A stretch of 64,000 nt of DNA, taken from an uncultured Prevotellaceae bacterium. GTDB lineage: Bacteria; Bacteroidota; Bacteroidia; Bacteroidales; Bacteroidaceae. Position 1 is the stretch's first letter. Each line of letters starts with the position of its first letter. The position numbers were made by a program, and so were the translations under genes. Positions 49,202-57,220 of the stretch are shown here, piece by piece. The notes beneath the pieces are model-generated. The model was given only the letters and a program-made list of their open reading frames with translations. It ran no database searches and had not been told where the DNA came from. Where the stretch lies: NCBI GenBank assembly GCA_902790625.1, contig CADASP010000021.1:24254-88253 (forward strand), read 5' to 3'.

Positions 49202-49294
49202 GAGTGAAAGGGAGTGAAGGGGAGTGAAGGGGAGTGAAAGGACGATACCTTTGCCATACCATTTAAGCGGGGAAAATGTTGTCCCTTTCACTCC
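49201..49294. repeat. GGAGTGAAAGG tandem decamers with inverted copy
   Basis: Four 10-base units of GGAGTGAAGG type start at 49201. GTCCCTTTCACTCC at 49281-49294 is the inverted copy. The same 14-mer hairpin occurs at 590-644. Confidence 0.75.
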
Positions 49295-49373
49295 GAGCAA
49301 TCGCCCCTTGTCGCCCAATTACGGGCAAAAGTTGACGAATTATTACTTTCTGCGTGAAAAAACTTACAAATTA

Positions 49374-49405
49374 TTTGCAGACTTCGGGGAAATGTTGTAA
49401 TTTTG
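49374..49405 (+). promoter_or_regulatory. Leucine operon promoter
   Basis: TTTG (49374-49377), a 20-base spacer and TAATTTTG (49398-49405). The core TGTTGTAATTTTGCAGCC is identical to the trp promoter. Confidence 0.8.
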
Positions 49406-49433
49406 CAGCCGTTTTTAATAAACAAAGCAACAA

Positions 49434-49547
49434 ATGACGATACTGCGCTCCGCTTTTGGTAGCTTGCAAGGCAAGAGCCTACTGGACAACATTATTATTA
49501 TTCGACTGCCAAGCGCGGCCGGAAGTGATAAGGTATGCAGTATATAG
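49434..49547 (+). CDS. Leucine operon leader peptide with four tandem Ile codons
   Basis: The 37-codon frame begins about 25 bases after the predicted transcription start. It reads MTILRSAFGSLQGKSLLDN, then IIII, then RLPSAAGSDKVCSI. Four ATT codons are consecutive at 49491-49502, and several Leu and one Val codon are also present. A terminator-like hairpin follows at 49575-49606 and an alternative pairing strand lies inside the frame at 49520-49528. This fits attenuation of a branched-chain operon by charged tRNA-Ile supply, with Leu codons contributing. Confidence 0.75.
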   Translation: MTILRSAFGSLQGKSLLDNIIIIRLPSAAGSDKVCSI

Positions 49548-49606
49548 TCGAGCGACATTCAGTGACAATATGTAGAGCCTTTCTCACTTCCGAGTGTGAA
49601 AGGCTC
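49520..49606 (+). promoter_or_regulatory. Leucine operon attenuator: terminator-like stem and competing strand
   Basis: GAGCCTTTC (49575-49583) pairs with GAAAGGCTC (49598-49606), extended by four more positions with one mismatch. CGGAAGTGA (49520-49528), inside the leader peptide frame, is exactly complementary to TCACTTCCG (49584-49592) in the hairpin's upper stem and loop. There is no strong U-tract after the stem. Confidence 0.65.
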
Positions 49607-49651
49607 TTATGGTATTTAGGAATTAGAGCAAAGAATTAATATAAGGTAATT

Positions 49652-51151
49652 ATGAACGACAGATTGTTTATTTTCGACACGACGCTCCGCGACGGCGAAC
49701 AGGTGCCGGGATGCCAGCTGAACACGGTGGAGAAGATTCAGGTGGCCAAGGCATTGGAGCAGTTGGGCGTGGACGTGATTGAAGCAGGATTCCCCATTTC
49801 AAGTCCCGGCGACTTCAACTCGGTGATTGAGATTTCGAAGGCCGTGACGTGGCCTACCATCTGCGCCTTGACACGAGCCGTGGAGCGCGACATCGACGTG
49901 GCCTTCGAAGCGCTGAAGTATGCCAAGCATAAGCGCATCCACACGGGCATCGGCACCAGCGACGAGCACATCAAGTACAAGTTTAATGCCACCCGCGAGG
50001 AGATTATCGAGCGGGCGGTGGCGGCCACGAAATATGCCAAGCGCTTTGTCGACGATGTGGAGTTCTACTGCGAGGATGCCGGGCGCACCGACAACGAGTA
50101 TCTGGCCAGGGTGGTGGAGGCCGTCATCAAGGCCGGTGCCACCGTGGTGAACATCCCCGACACCACGGGCTATTGTCTGCCGCAGGAGTACTACGAGAAA
50201 ATTAAGTACCTGATGGAGCACGTCGACGGCATCGACCGTGCCATCATCTCCACCCACTGCCACAACGACCTGGGCCTGGCCACGGCCAACACGCTCAGCG
50301 GCGTGATGGCGGGCGCCCGTCAGGTGGAGGTGACCATCAACGGCATTGGCGAGCGGGCGGGCAACACCTCGTTGGAGGAGATGGCGATGATACTGAAATG
50401 CCACAAGGCGTTGGAGATTGACACTAATATCAACACGTCGAAGATATATCCCATCTCGCGCATGGTGTCGAGCCTGATGAACATGCCCGTGCAGCCCAAC
50501 AAGGCCATCGTGGGCCGCAACGCCTTCGCACACTCCAGCGGCATACATCAGGACGGCGTGCTGAAGAACGTGCATACCTACGAAATCATGGACCCGAAGG
50601 ACGTGGGCATCGACGACAACAGCATCGTGCTGACGGCGCGCTCGGGACGTGCTGCCCTGAAGCATCGCCTGCACGTGAACGGCGTGGACGTGGACGAGCA
50701 GAAGCTGGACAAGATATACGATAAGTTCCTGAAACTGGCCGACCAGAAGAAGGAGGTGGCCGATGCCGACGTGCTGATGCTGGCTGGGGCCGACACCGCC
50801 GACCAGCATGCCGTGCGCCTCGACTTCCTGCAGGTGACCACGGGCAAGGGCGTGAAGTCGGTGGCCTCCATCGGCCTCGACATCAGCGGGCAGAAGTTTG
50901 AGGCTGCCGCATCGGGCAACGGCCCCGTCGACGCGGCCATCAAGGCGCTGAAGCGCATCATCATGAAGCAGATGACGCTGAAGGAGTTCACCATTCAAGC
51001 CATATCGAAAGGCTCCGACGACGTGGGAAAGGTGCACATGCAGGTGGAGTACCAAGGTGGTCTCTACTACGGCTTTGGTGCCGACACCGACATCGTGACG
51101 GCTTCCGTGGAGGCATATATTGACTGTATCAACAAATTTAAGAGAGAATGA
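49652..51151 (+). CDS. leuA: 2-isopropylmalate synthase
   Basis: LeuA condenses acetyl-CoA with 2-oxoisovalerate, the first leucine-specific step. The 499-residue protein has [39 protein letters not shown] with the metal-binding Hx[15 protein letters not shown], and [16 protein letters not shown]. The C-terminal regulatory domain (about 390-499) includes [15 protein letters not shown], so leucine feedback is expected. It overlaps leuC by four bases. Confidence 0.95.
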   Translation: MNDRLFIFDTTLRDGEQVPGCQLNTVEKIQVAKALEQLGVDVIEAGFPISSPGDFNSVIEISKAVTWPTICALTRAVERDIDVAFEALKYAKHKRIHTGIGTSDEHIKYKFNATREEIIERAVAATKYAKRFVDDVEFYCEDAGRTDNEYLARVVEAVIKAGATVVNIPDTTGYCLPQEYYEKIKYLMEHVDGIDRAIISTHCHNDLGLATANTLSGVMAGARQVEVTINGIGERAGNTSLEEMAMILKCHKALEIDTNINTSKIYPISRMVSSLMNMPVQPNKAIVGRNAFAHSSGIHQDGVLKNVHTYEIMDPKDVGIDDNSIVLTARSGRAALKHRLHVNGVDVDEQKLDKIYDKFLKLADQKKEVADADVLMLAGADTADQHAVRLDFLQVTTGKGVKSVASIGLDISGQKFEAAASGNGPVDAAIKALKRIIMKQMTLKEFTIQAISKGSDDVGKVHMQVEYQGGLYYGFGADTDIVTASVEAYIDCINKFKRE

Positions 51152-52530
51152 ATACGCTATTTGACAAGATTTGGGATAAGCATGTGGTGCAGCTGGTGGC
51201 CGACGGCCCCACGCAGCTGTATATCGACCGCCTGTATTGCCATGAGGTGACGTCGCCACAGGCATTCGACGGCATGCGGGCACGTGGGCTGAAGTGCTTC
51301 CGGCCTGAGAAGATTTACTGTATGCCCGACCACAACACGCCAACCCACGACCAGGATAAGCCCATCGCCGACCCCGTGTCGAAGGCACAGGTGGATGCGC
51401 TGGAGCGCAATGCCCAGGAGTTTGGACTGACCTACTATGGCATGATGTCGAAGGACAACGGCATCATCCATGTGGTGGGTCCTGAGAAAGGACTCTCGCT
51501 GCCCGGCATGACCATCGTCTGCGGCGACAGCCACACCTCGACACATGGAGCCATGGGTGCCGTGGCCTTTGGCATCGGCACCTCTGAGGTGGAGATGGTG
51601 ATGGCTTCGCAATGTATCCTGCAGCAGAAGCCCAAGTCGATGCGCATCAGCATCAACGGGCGATTGGGTAGGGGAGTGACACCCAAGGACGTGGCACTCT
51701 ACCTGATGGCGAAGCTGACCACCAGCGGCGCCACCGGCTACTTCGTGGAGTATGCCGGCGACGTGGTGGACTCCATGTCGATGGAGGGCAGGCTGACACT
51801 CTGCAACCTCTCGATTGAGATGGGGGCACGTGGCGGATTCATCGCCCCCGACGAGACCACCTTCGACTATCTCAAGGGGCGCGAGTTTGCACCCAAGGGT
51901 GCTGACTGGGACAAGGCCGTGGCCTATTGGCGGACGCTGAAGAGCGACGACGATGCCGTGTTCGACAAGGAGCTGACCTTTGATGCCGCCGATATTGAAC
52001 CGCGCATCACCTACGGCACCAACCCCGGCATGGGCATCGGCATCACCGAGGCGATACCCGAAGACCTGAAATCTCAAATCTCAAGTTTCAAATCCCTCGA
52101 CTATATGGGCTTCCGCCCTGGGCAGAAGCTCTTGGGCACGAAGGTCGACTACGTCTTCCTCGGCGCTTGTACCAATGGCCGCATCGAGGATTTCCGCGCC
52201 TTTGCCAGCATGGTGAAAGGTCGCCAGAAGGCGGCGGATGTGGTGGCGTGGTTGGTGCCTGGCTCGTGGGCCGTCAGTCAGCAGATTCACGACGAGGGCC
52301 TCGACCGCGTGCTGGCCGAGGCAGGCTTCGCAATTCGTCAGCCTGGCTGCTCGGCTTGCTTGGCGATGAACGATGATAAGGTGCCTGCTGGTAAGCTCGC
52401 CGTCTCTACTTCGAACCGAAACTTCGAAGGCCGACAGGGACCAGGCAGCCGCACCATCCTGGCCAGTCCGCTGACTGCCGCCGCCGCTGCCGTCACCGGT
52501 GTCATCACCGACCCGAGAGAATTCCTATGA
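51148..52530 (+). CDS. leuC: 3-isopropylmalate dehydratase large subunit
   Basis: LeuC with LeuD isomerises 2- to 3-isopropylmalate; it carries the [4Fe-4S] cluster. The 460-residue protein has [27 protein letters not shown] (first cluster Cys), [16 protein letters not shown] (second) and [15 protein letters not shown] (third). A short stretch SQISSFKS before LDYMGF is encoded by four heptamers (52069-52096) and is likely an insertion tolerated in a surface loop. Confidence 0.95.
   Translation: MNTLFDKIWDKHVVQLVADGPTQLYIDRLYCHEVTSPQAFDGMRARGLKCFRPEKIYCMPDHNTPTHDQDKPIADPVSKAQVDALERNAQEFGLTYYGMMSKDNGIIHVVGPEKGLSLPGMTIVCGDSHTSTHGAMGAVAFGIGTSEVEMVMASQCILQQKPKSMRISINGRLGRGVTPKDVALYLMAKLTTSGATGYFVEYAGDVVDSMSMEGRLTLCNLSIEMGARGGFIAPDETTFDYLKGREFAPKGADWDKAVAYWRTLKSDDDAVFDKELTFDAADIEPRITYGTNPGMGIGITEAIPEDLKSQISSFKSLDYMGFRPGQKLLGTKVDYVFLGACTNGRIEDFRAFASMVKGRQKAADVVAWLVPGSWAVSQQIHDEGLDRVLAEAGFAIRQPGCSACLAMNDDKVPAGKLAVSTSNRNFEGRQGPGSRTILASPLTAAAAAVTGVITDPREFL
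52069..52096 (+). repeat. Heptamers (AAATCTC) inside leuC
   Basis: AAATCTC, AAATCTC, AAGTTTC, AAATCCC in tandem, in frame, encoding about nine residues between conserved blocks. Confidence 0.8.
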
Positions 52531-52569
52531 GTCCAATATCCCCATAAGCCTCATTAATCCCATCAACCA

Positions 52570-53163
52570 ATGAAACAGCCATTCAACATCATAACCAGCA
52601 CCTGCGTGCCACTGCCCTTGGAGAACGTGGACACCGACCAGATCATCCCCGCCCGATTCCTGAAGGCTACCACCCGCGAGGAGCGCTTCTTTGGCGACAA
52701 CCTCTTTCGCGACTGGCGTTACCATGCCGACGGCTCGCCCAACGAGCAGTTCGTGCTCAACGACCCCACCTATTCGGGCTGCATCCTCGTGGCGGGCAAG
52801 AACTTCGGGTCGGGGTCCAGCCGCGAGCATGCCGCCTGGGCCATCGCGGGCTACGGCTTCCGTGTGGTCGTATCGTCGTTCTTTGCCGACATCCACAAGA
52901 ACAACGAGCTGAACAATTTCGTGCTGCCCGTGCAGGTGAGCGAGGACTTCCTCGCCGAGCTGTTCCAGACCATCCGCCACGACCCGAAGGCTCTGGTGGA
53001 GGTCGACCTGCCCCGCCAGACGATAACCAACAAGTCCACTGGCAACAGTGAGCACTTCGACATCAACGGCTACAAGAAGCACTGTCTCATGAACGGCCTC
53101 GACGACATCGATTTCTTGGTACAGAATCAAGAGAAGACCATAGAATGGGAAAGACAACAATAG
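52570..53163 (+). CDS. leuD: 3-isopropylmalate dehydratase small subunit
   Basis: LeuD forms the swivelling substrate domain of isopropylmalate isomerase. The 197-residue protein has PLPLENVDTDQIIPARFLKA, the conserved GKNFGSGSSREHAAWAI and GFRVVVSSFFADIHKNNELN. It follows leuC by 39 bases. The gap after it is filled by a long heptamer array. Confidence 0.96.
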   Translation: MKQPFNIITSTCVPLPLENVDTDQIIPARFLKATTREERFFGDNLFRDWRYHADGSPNEQFVLNDPTYSGCILVAGKNFGSGSSREHAAWAIAGYGFRVVVSSFFADIHKNNELNNFVLPVQVSEDFLAELFQTIRHDPKALVEVDLPRQTITNKSTGNSEHFDINGYKKHCLMNGLDDIDFLVQNQEKTIEWERQQ

Positions 53164-53167
53164 CCTG

Positions 53168-53299
53168 TCGTCTACCGTCTATAGTCTACCGTCTATAGTC
53201 TACTGTCTATAGTCAAAATTTTATAGTCTATAGTCAAAACTCTATAGTCTATAGTCAAAACTCTATAGTCTACAGTCAAAACTCTACAGTCGAAACACC
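53168..53299 (+). repeat. Long heptamer array (GTCTATA/GTCTACC) in the leuD downstream gap
   Basis: About 18 units of 7 bases, mostly GTCTATA with GTCTACC, GTCTACA and GTCAAAA variants, fill nearly the whole gap. Part of it repeats as a 21-base higher-order unit. Confidence 0.9.
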
Positions 53300-53312
53300 A
53301 AAATGGAAGATA

Positions 53313-54854
53313 ATGAAAACAAGGTATGTTGAGATATTAGACTCCACGCTGCGCGATGGCGAGCAGACCAACGGCGTGTCGTTTCTGCCCCACGAGAAGC
53401 TGATGATAGCCCGCATGCTTCTGCACGACCTCAATGTGGACCGTATTGAGGTAGGCTCGGCACGGGTCAGCGAGGGCGAGAAGGACGGCGTGAAGATGAT
53501 TTGTCGCTATGCCCAGCAGATAGGTAAGCTCGACAAGGTGGAGGTGCTCGGCTTCATCGACGGCAACAAGAGCATCGACTGGATTGCCGACTGTGGCTGC
53601 AAGGTCATCAACCTGTTGGCGAAGGGGTCGCTGAAGCACTGTCGGCAGCAGTTGGGCAAGACTCCCGAAGAGCATATCGACGACATCCGCCATGCCGTGG
53701 CCTACGCCCATGAGCTGGGCATCGGAGTGAATCTGTATCTGGAAGACTGGTCGAACGGCATGAAGGATTCGCCTAAATATGTCTACCAGCTGATGGACGC
53801 CCTCGTCGACAGCGGCATCCGCCGTTTCATGCTGCCCGACACCCTCGGCATCATGAATCCCCTGCAGGTGATAGAGTATTTCCGCAAGATGCTGAAGCGC
53901 TATCCCGACACCCACTTCGACTACCATGCCCATAACGACTACGACCTGGCCGTCTCCAACTCGTTGGCCGCCGTGCTCAGCGGTGCCCGTGGCATTCATG
54001 TCACGGTGAACGGTCTGGGCGAGCGGTGTGGCAATGCGCCGCTCAGCAGCGTGCAGGTCATCTTGAAGGACCAGTTCCATGCCCGCACCAGCATCGTCGA
54101 GGACAAACTGAACGCCATCAGCCGCATGGTGGAGAGCTACAGCGGCATCGCCGTGGCACCCAACCAGCCCATCATCGGCGACAATGTCTTTACACAGGTG
54201 GCGGGCGTGCATGCCGACGGCGACAACAAGAACCGCCTCTATCAGAACGACCTCGTGCCCGAGCGCTTCGGCCGGAAGCGCGAGTATGCGCTGGGCAAGA
54301 CCAGCGGAAAGGCCAACATTGCCAAGAACCTGGAGGAGCTGGGACTGGAGCTGACGCCGGAGCAGCAGCGGCGCGTCACCCAGCGGATAACGGAGCTGGG
54401 CGACAAGAAGGAGATAGTGACGCAGGAAGACCTGCCCTATATCGTCAGCGACGTACTGAAACACGATGCGCCCGAGGATAAGGTGAAGCTGGTGAGCTAT
54501 GTGGTGTCAACGGCATACGGTCTGAAGCCGGGGGCTAACGTCAGGGTGGAGATCAACGGGCAGCAGTATGAGGCGGGAGCCACCGGCGATGGTCAGTACG
54601 ATGCTTTCGTGAAGGCCCTGCGTTTCATCTATCGCAAGTACTTGGACCGCACCTTCCCCATACTGGCCAACTATGCCGTCAGCATCCCCCCCGGCGGGCG
54701 CACCGATGCCTTGGTGCAGACCGTCATCACATGGGACGACAATGGTCGGCTGCTACGTACCAGAGGGCTGGATGCCGACCAGACCGAAGCCGCCATCAAG
54801 GCCACCTTCAAGATGCTGAACATAGTGGAGAAAGACTACGACAAACAATCGTGA
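53313..54854 (+). CDS. Second 2-isopropylmalate/citramalate synthase-like enzyme
   Basis: The 513-residue protein is a LeuA/CimA-type acyltransferase: VEILDSTLRDGEQTNGVSFL, YHAHNDYDLAVSNSLAAVLS with the metal HxH-type motif, VNGLGERCGNAPLSSV and a C-terminal regulatory domain (VRVEINGQQYEAGATGDGQY, DAFVKALRFIYRKYL). It is only distantly like the leuA 3.5 kb upstream. Similar genes sit in Bacteroidales leu operons. Citramalate synthase (isoleucine from pyruvate) or a second isopropylmalate synthase are both possible. A link to isoleucine would fit the Ile-rich leader peptide. Confidence 0.85.
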   Translation: MKTRYVEILDSTLRDGEQTNGVSFLPHEKLMIARMLLHDLNVDRIEVGSARVSEGEKDGVKMICRYAQQIGKLDKVEVLGFIDGNKSIDWIADCGCKVINLLAKGSLKHCRQQLGKTPEEHIDDIRHAVAYAHELGIGVNLYLEDWSNGMKDSPKYVYQLMDALVDSGIRRFMLPDTLGIMNPLQVIEYFRKMLKRYPDTHFDYHAHNDYDLAVSNSLAAVLSGARGIHVTVNGLGERCGNAPLSSVQVILKDQFHARTSIVEDKLNAISRMVESYSGIAVAPNQPIIGDNVFTQVAGVHADGDNKNRLYQNDLVPERFGRKREYALGKTSGKANIAKNLEELGLELTPEQQRRVTQRITELGDKKEIVTQEDLPYIVSDVLKHDAPEDKVKLVSYVVSTAYGLKPGANVRVEINGQQYEAGATGDGQYDAFVKALRFIYRKYLDRTFPILANYAVSIPPGGRTDALVQTVITWDDNGRLLRTRGLDADQTEAAIKATFKMLNIVEKDYDKQS

Positions 54855-54916
54855 AGGGGCCTCAAAGAATGGTTGTGGGGGAGTGGAACCCGCCACTTCG
54901 CTAAAAAAACAAAAAT

Positions 54917-54952
54917 AATCTCCCATATCGCGCTGATTTGGGAGATTTTTTC
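54917..54952. terminator. Terminator of the leucine operon
   Basis: AATCTCCC (54917-54924) pairs with GGGAGATT (54940-54947), followed by six T residues, with A-rich sequence on the left. Confidence 0.8.
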
Positions 54953-55074
54953 GTATCTTTACACCAAAATTCCTGATGACACGCACGAAGCCCTTCTCCA
55001 TCTGCCCAAGGTGGATGGGAGCGGGGAGTCATACTATGGTGAAAACCAATCAATGTACTAACGAATATCAATCT

Positions 55075-57192
55075 ATGAAGAAAGCTGTGAAGAAACTCGG
55101 TTTCTGGTGCCTCTGCCTGCTGGCATGCACGGCCATGGACGTCTATGCTCAACCAAAGTCGTGGACTGCCGACAACGGCAATGGCACGTTTACCAACCCT
55201 CTGTTCTACGATGAGTTCTCCGACCCCGACATCCTACGCGTGGGCGACGACTACTACCTCGCCGGCACCACCATGCACGCCGTGCCGGGTCTGGTCATCC
55301 TGCACTCGAAAGACCTGGTGAACTGGGAGAATGTGGCCTATTGCTTCGACCGCTTCGACTTCCCTGAGGACCGCTTCGCCCTGAAGAACCACGAGGAAAT
55401 CTACGGTCAGGGCATCTGGGCACCCTGCATCCGCTATGCCAACGGCCAGTTCTATGTGTTCTCGAATGTCAATGGCAAAGGCCTGCAATGCTACACGGCG
55501 AAGGACATCCACGGGCCGTGGACGCACCACAACATGCAAGGCAACATCTACGACCTGGGCGTGCTCTTCGACGACGACGGCAAGGTGTATGCCATCCACG
55601 GCTACGGCACGGTGAAATGCACGGAACTGAAGGCCGACATGAGCGGCCCTATAGAGGGCACCGAGCGCGTCATCATCCCTGAGGGCAATGGGGTGGGCGA
55701 GGGCCATCACATGTATAAAATCAATGGCATGTACTACCTCATCTCCACCGACTACCGTCCCAATGGCCGTACGCTCTGCTCGCGCTCGAAGAGCATCTGG
55801 GGCCCCTACGAGACGCGTGTCATCACCGCCGACGAGACCTACGGCTACCACGCCGCCTCGCTCACGCAGGTGCCCCGTGGCACGAAGTATCGCATCGGCG
55901 AGGACGGCACGAAGTTCGGCCTCGGACCCGTCGACAAGGATGCCACTGCCTGCACCAACGCCCATCAGGGTGGCATCGTGCAGTATGCCGACGGCTCGTG
56001 GTGGGCACTCTTCATGCAGGACTTCCACTCGATAGGCCGCACCGTGTGCCTGATGCCCATGACGTGGGAGGATGGCTGGCCCATGGTGGGCTTGAAGGGC
56101 AACCTGGGCCGTGCCCCCCGCACGTGGTTCAAGCCCGGTGTCCAGTCTGTTGCTGTATTACAGCAACAAACGGAACGGCATGCCCCCTACGACCGCAGCG
56201 AGACCTTCGACGGCAAGCTGCTGGGCCGCATCTGGCAGTGGAACCATAACCCCGACGACAAGATGTGGAGCCTGAAGGGTGGCCGCTTGCGCATACAATC
56301 GCAGCCCGCCGAGCAACTGATGTGGGCCCGCAACACGCTGACCCAGCGCGTTATCGGTCCGAAGAGCGTCGCCACCGTCGAACTCTATACCAAGGGTATG
56401 AAGGATGGCGATGTCTGCGGACTGGGCAACATCAACGTGCCCTGCTCGTGGATTGGCATCGTGAAAAATGGAAAAGATGTCAGCCTCCGCTGCTTCGAGC
56501 AACTGACCAACGACACCATCGACATCCCCGTCGTTTTGTCCGACGGAAAGATTTGGCTCCGCATGATGGGCGACTACGACCACGACCAGGCTCAGTATGC
56601 CTATAGCACCGACGGTACGAACTTCACGACGCTGGGCCGCATGATGCCCCTCTCCTATCAGCTCATCTCCTTCCAAGGCTCGCGCCACGCCCTCTTCGCC
56701 TTCAACATCAAGGGAGGGAAGGGCGGCTATGCCGAGTTCGACAACTTCACCGTCGACGAGCCTTGTGCCGACCGCAGCGGAAATATCCCCTTCGGCAAGA
56801 CCTTCCGCATCGTCAACAAGGCAACAGGACGCCCTGCCATCTGCGACCCGCATGGCGTGCTCTACGACACCCATGCCGGCGACCGCAGCCAGCGTACGCA
56901 GTTCCAGCTCATTGACCGTGGACAGGGTAAGGTGGCGCTGAAGTGCCTCGACGGGCGCTACGTCAAAGTCTACGGCGACGGACTGCCCGGCGACGTGCGC
57001 TTCACCACCAACCAAAATGACGCTGAGGTGTTCCTGTGGCAGGACTTCCTCGACCACGACTTCATGCTCCTCTCGCTGAAGAACAACCGCTATCTGGGCA
57101 AGAGCCCCACTACAGGCAGTCCCTACTCGATGGACTTCGCCGGCCCTGACCCCGCCCGCCGCAACGGCTCGGTGCTGATGTGGGAAGAATAA
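55075..57192 (+). CDS. Glycoside hydrolase family 43 enzyme with C-terminal accessory domains
   Basis: The 705-residue protein has a signal peptide (LGFWCLCLLACTAMDVYAQ). The GH43 propeller (about 35-350) shows NPLFYDEFSDPDILRVGDDY with the base Asp, GIWAPCIRYANGQFYVFSNV, and HHMYKINGMYYLISTDYRPN with the acid Glu just before it. A beta-sandwich of the GH43 C2 type follows (about 385-590). The last 115 residues resemble a beta-trefoil or fascin-like module (FRIVNKATGRPAICDPHGVL, RYVKVYGDGLPGDVRFTTNQ). Beta-xylosidase or arabinofuranosidase activity is likely. Confidence 0.85.
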   Translation: MKKAVKKLGFWCLCLLACTAMDVYAQPKSWTADNGNGTFTNPLFYDEFSDPDILRVGDDYYLAGTTMHAVPGLVILHSKDLVNWENVAYCFDRFDFPEDRFALKNHEEIYGQGIWAPCIRYANGQFYVFSNVNGKGLQCYTAKDIHGPWTHHNMQGNIYDLGVLFDDDGKVYAIHGYGTVKCTELKADMSGPIEGTERVIIPEGNGVGEGHHMYKINGMYYLISTDYRPNGRTLCSRSKSIWGPYETRVITADETYGYHAASLTQVPRGTKYRIGEDGTKFGLGPVDKDATACTNAHQGGIVQYADGSWWALFMQDFHSIGRTVCLMPMTWEDGWPMVGLKGNLGRAPRTWFKPGVQSVAVLQQQTERHAPYDRSETFDGKLLGRIWQWNHNPDDKMWSLKGGRLRIQSQPAEQLMWARNTLTQRVIGPKSVATVELYTKGMKDGDVCGLGNINVPCSWIGIVKNGKDVSLRCFEQLTNDTIDIPVVLSDGKIWLRMMGDYDHDQAQYAYSTDGTNFTTLGRMMPLSYQLISFQGSRHALFAFNIKGGKGGYAEFDNFTVDEPCADRSGNIPFGKTFRIVNKATGRPAICDPHGVLYDTHAGDRSQRTQFQLIDRGQGKVALKCLDGRYVKVYGDGLPGDVRFTTNQNDAEVFLWQDFLDHDFMLLSLKNNRYLGKSPTTGSPYSMDFAGPDPARRNGSVLMWEE

Positions 57193-57220
57193 TCATTACT
57201 CACCATTTTATTCGTCTGTA

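Noticed and set aside
49799..51388. A 529-codon antisense frame over leuA and leuC
   Set aside because: Its composition (runs of His, Val, Ala, Gly) is that of a reverse-strand shadow of high-GC coding DNA.
53168..53299. CRISPR-like direct repeats
   Set aside because: The period is 7 bases without spacers; this is a simple tandem array.
54976..55074. Upstream start for the second GH43 gene
   Set aside because: The extra 33 residues precede a clean signal peptide and show no conservation signal; 55075 is the likely start.
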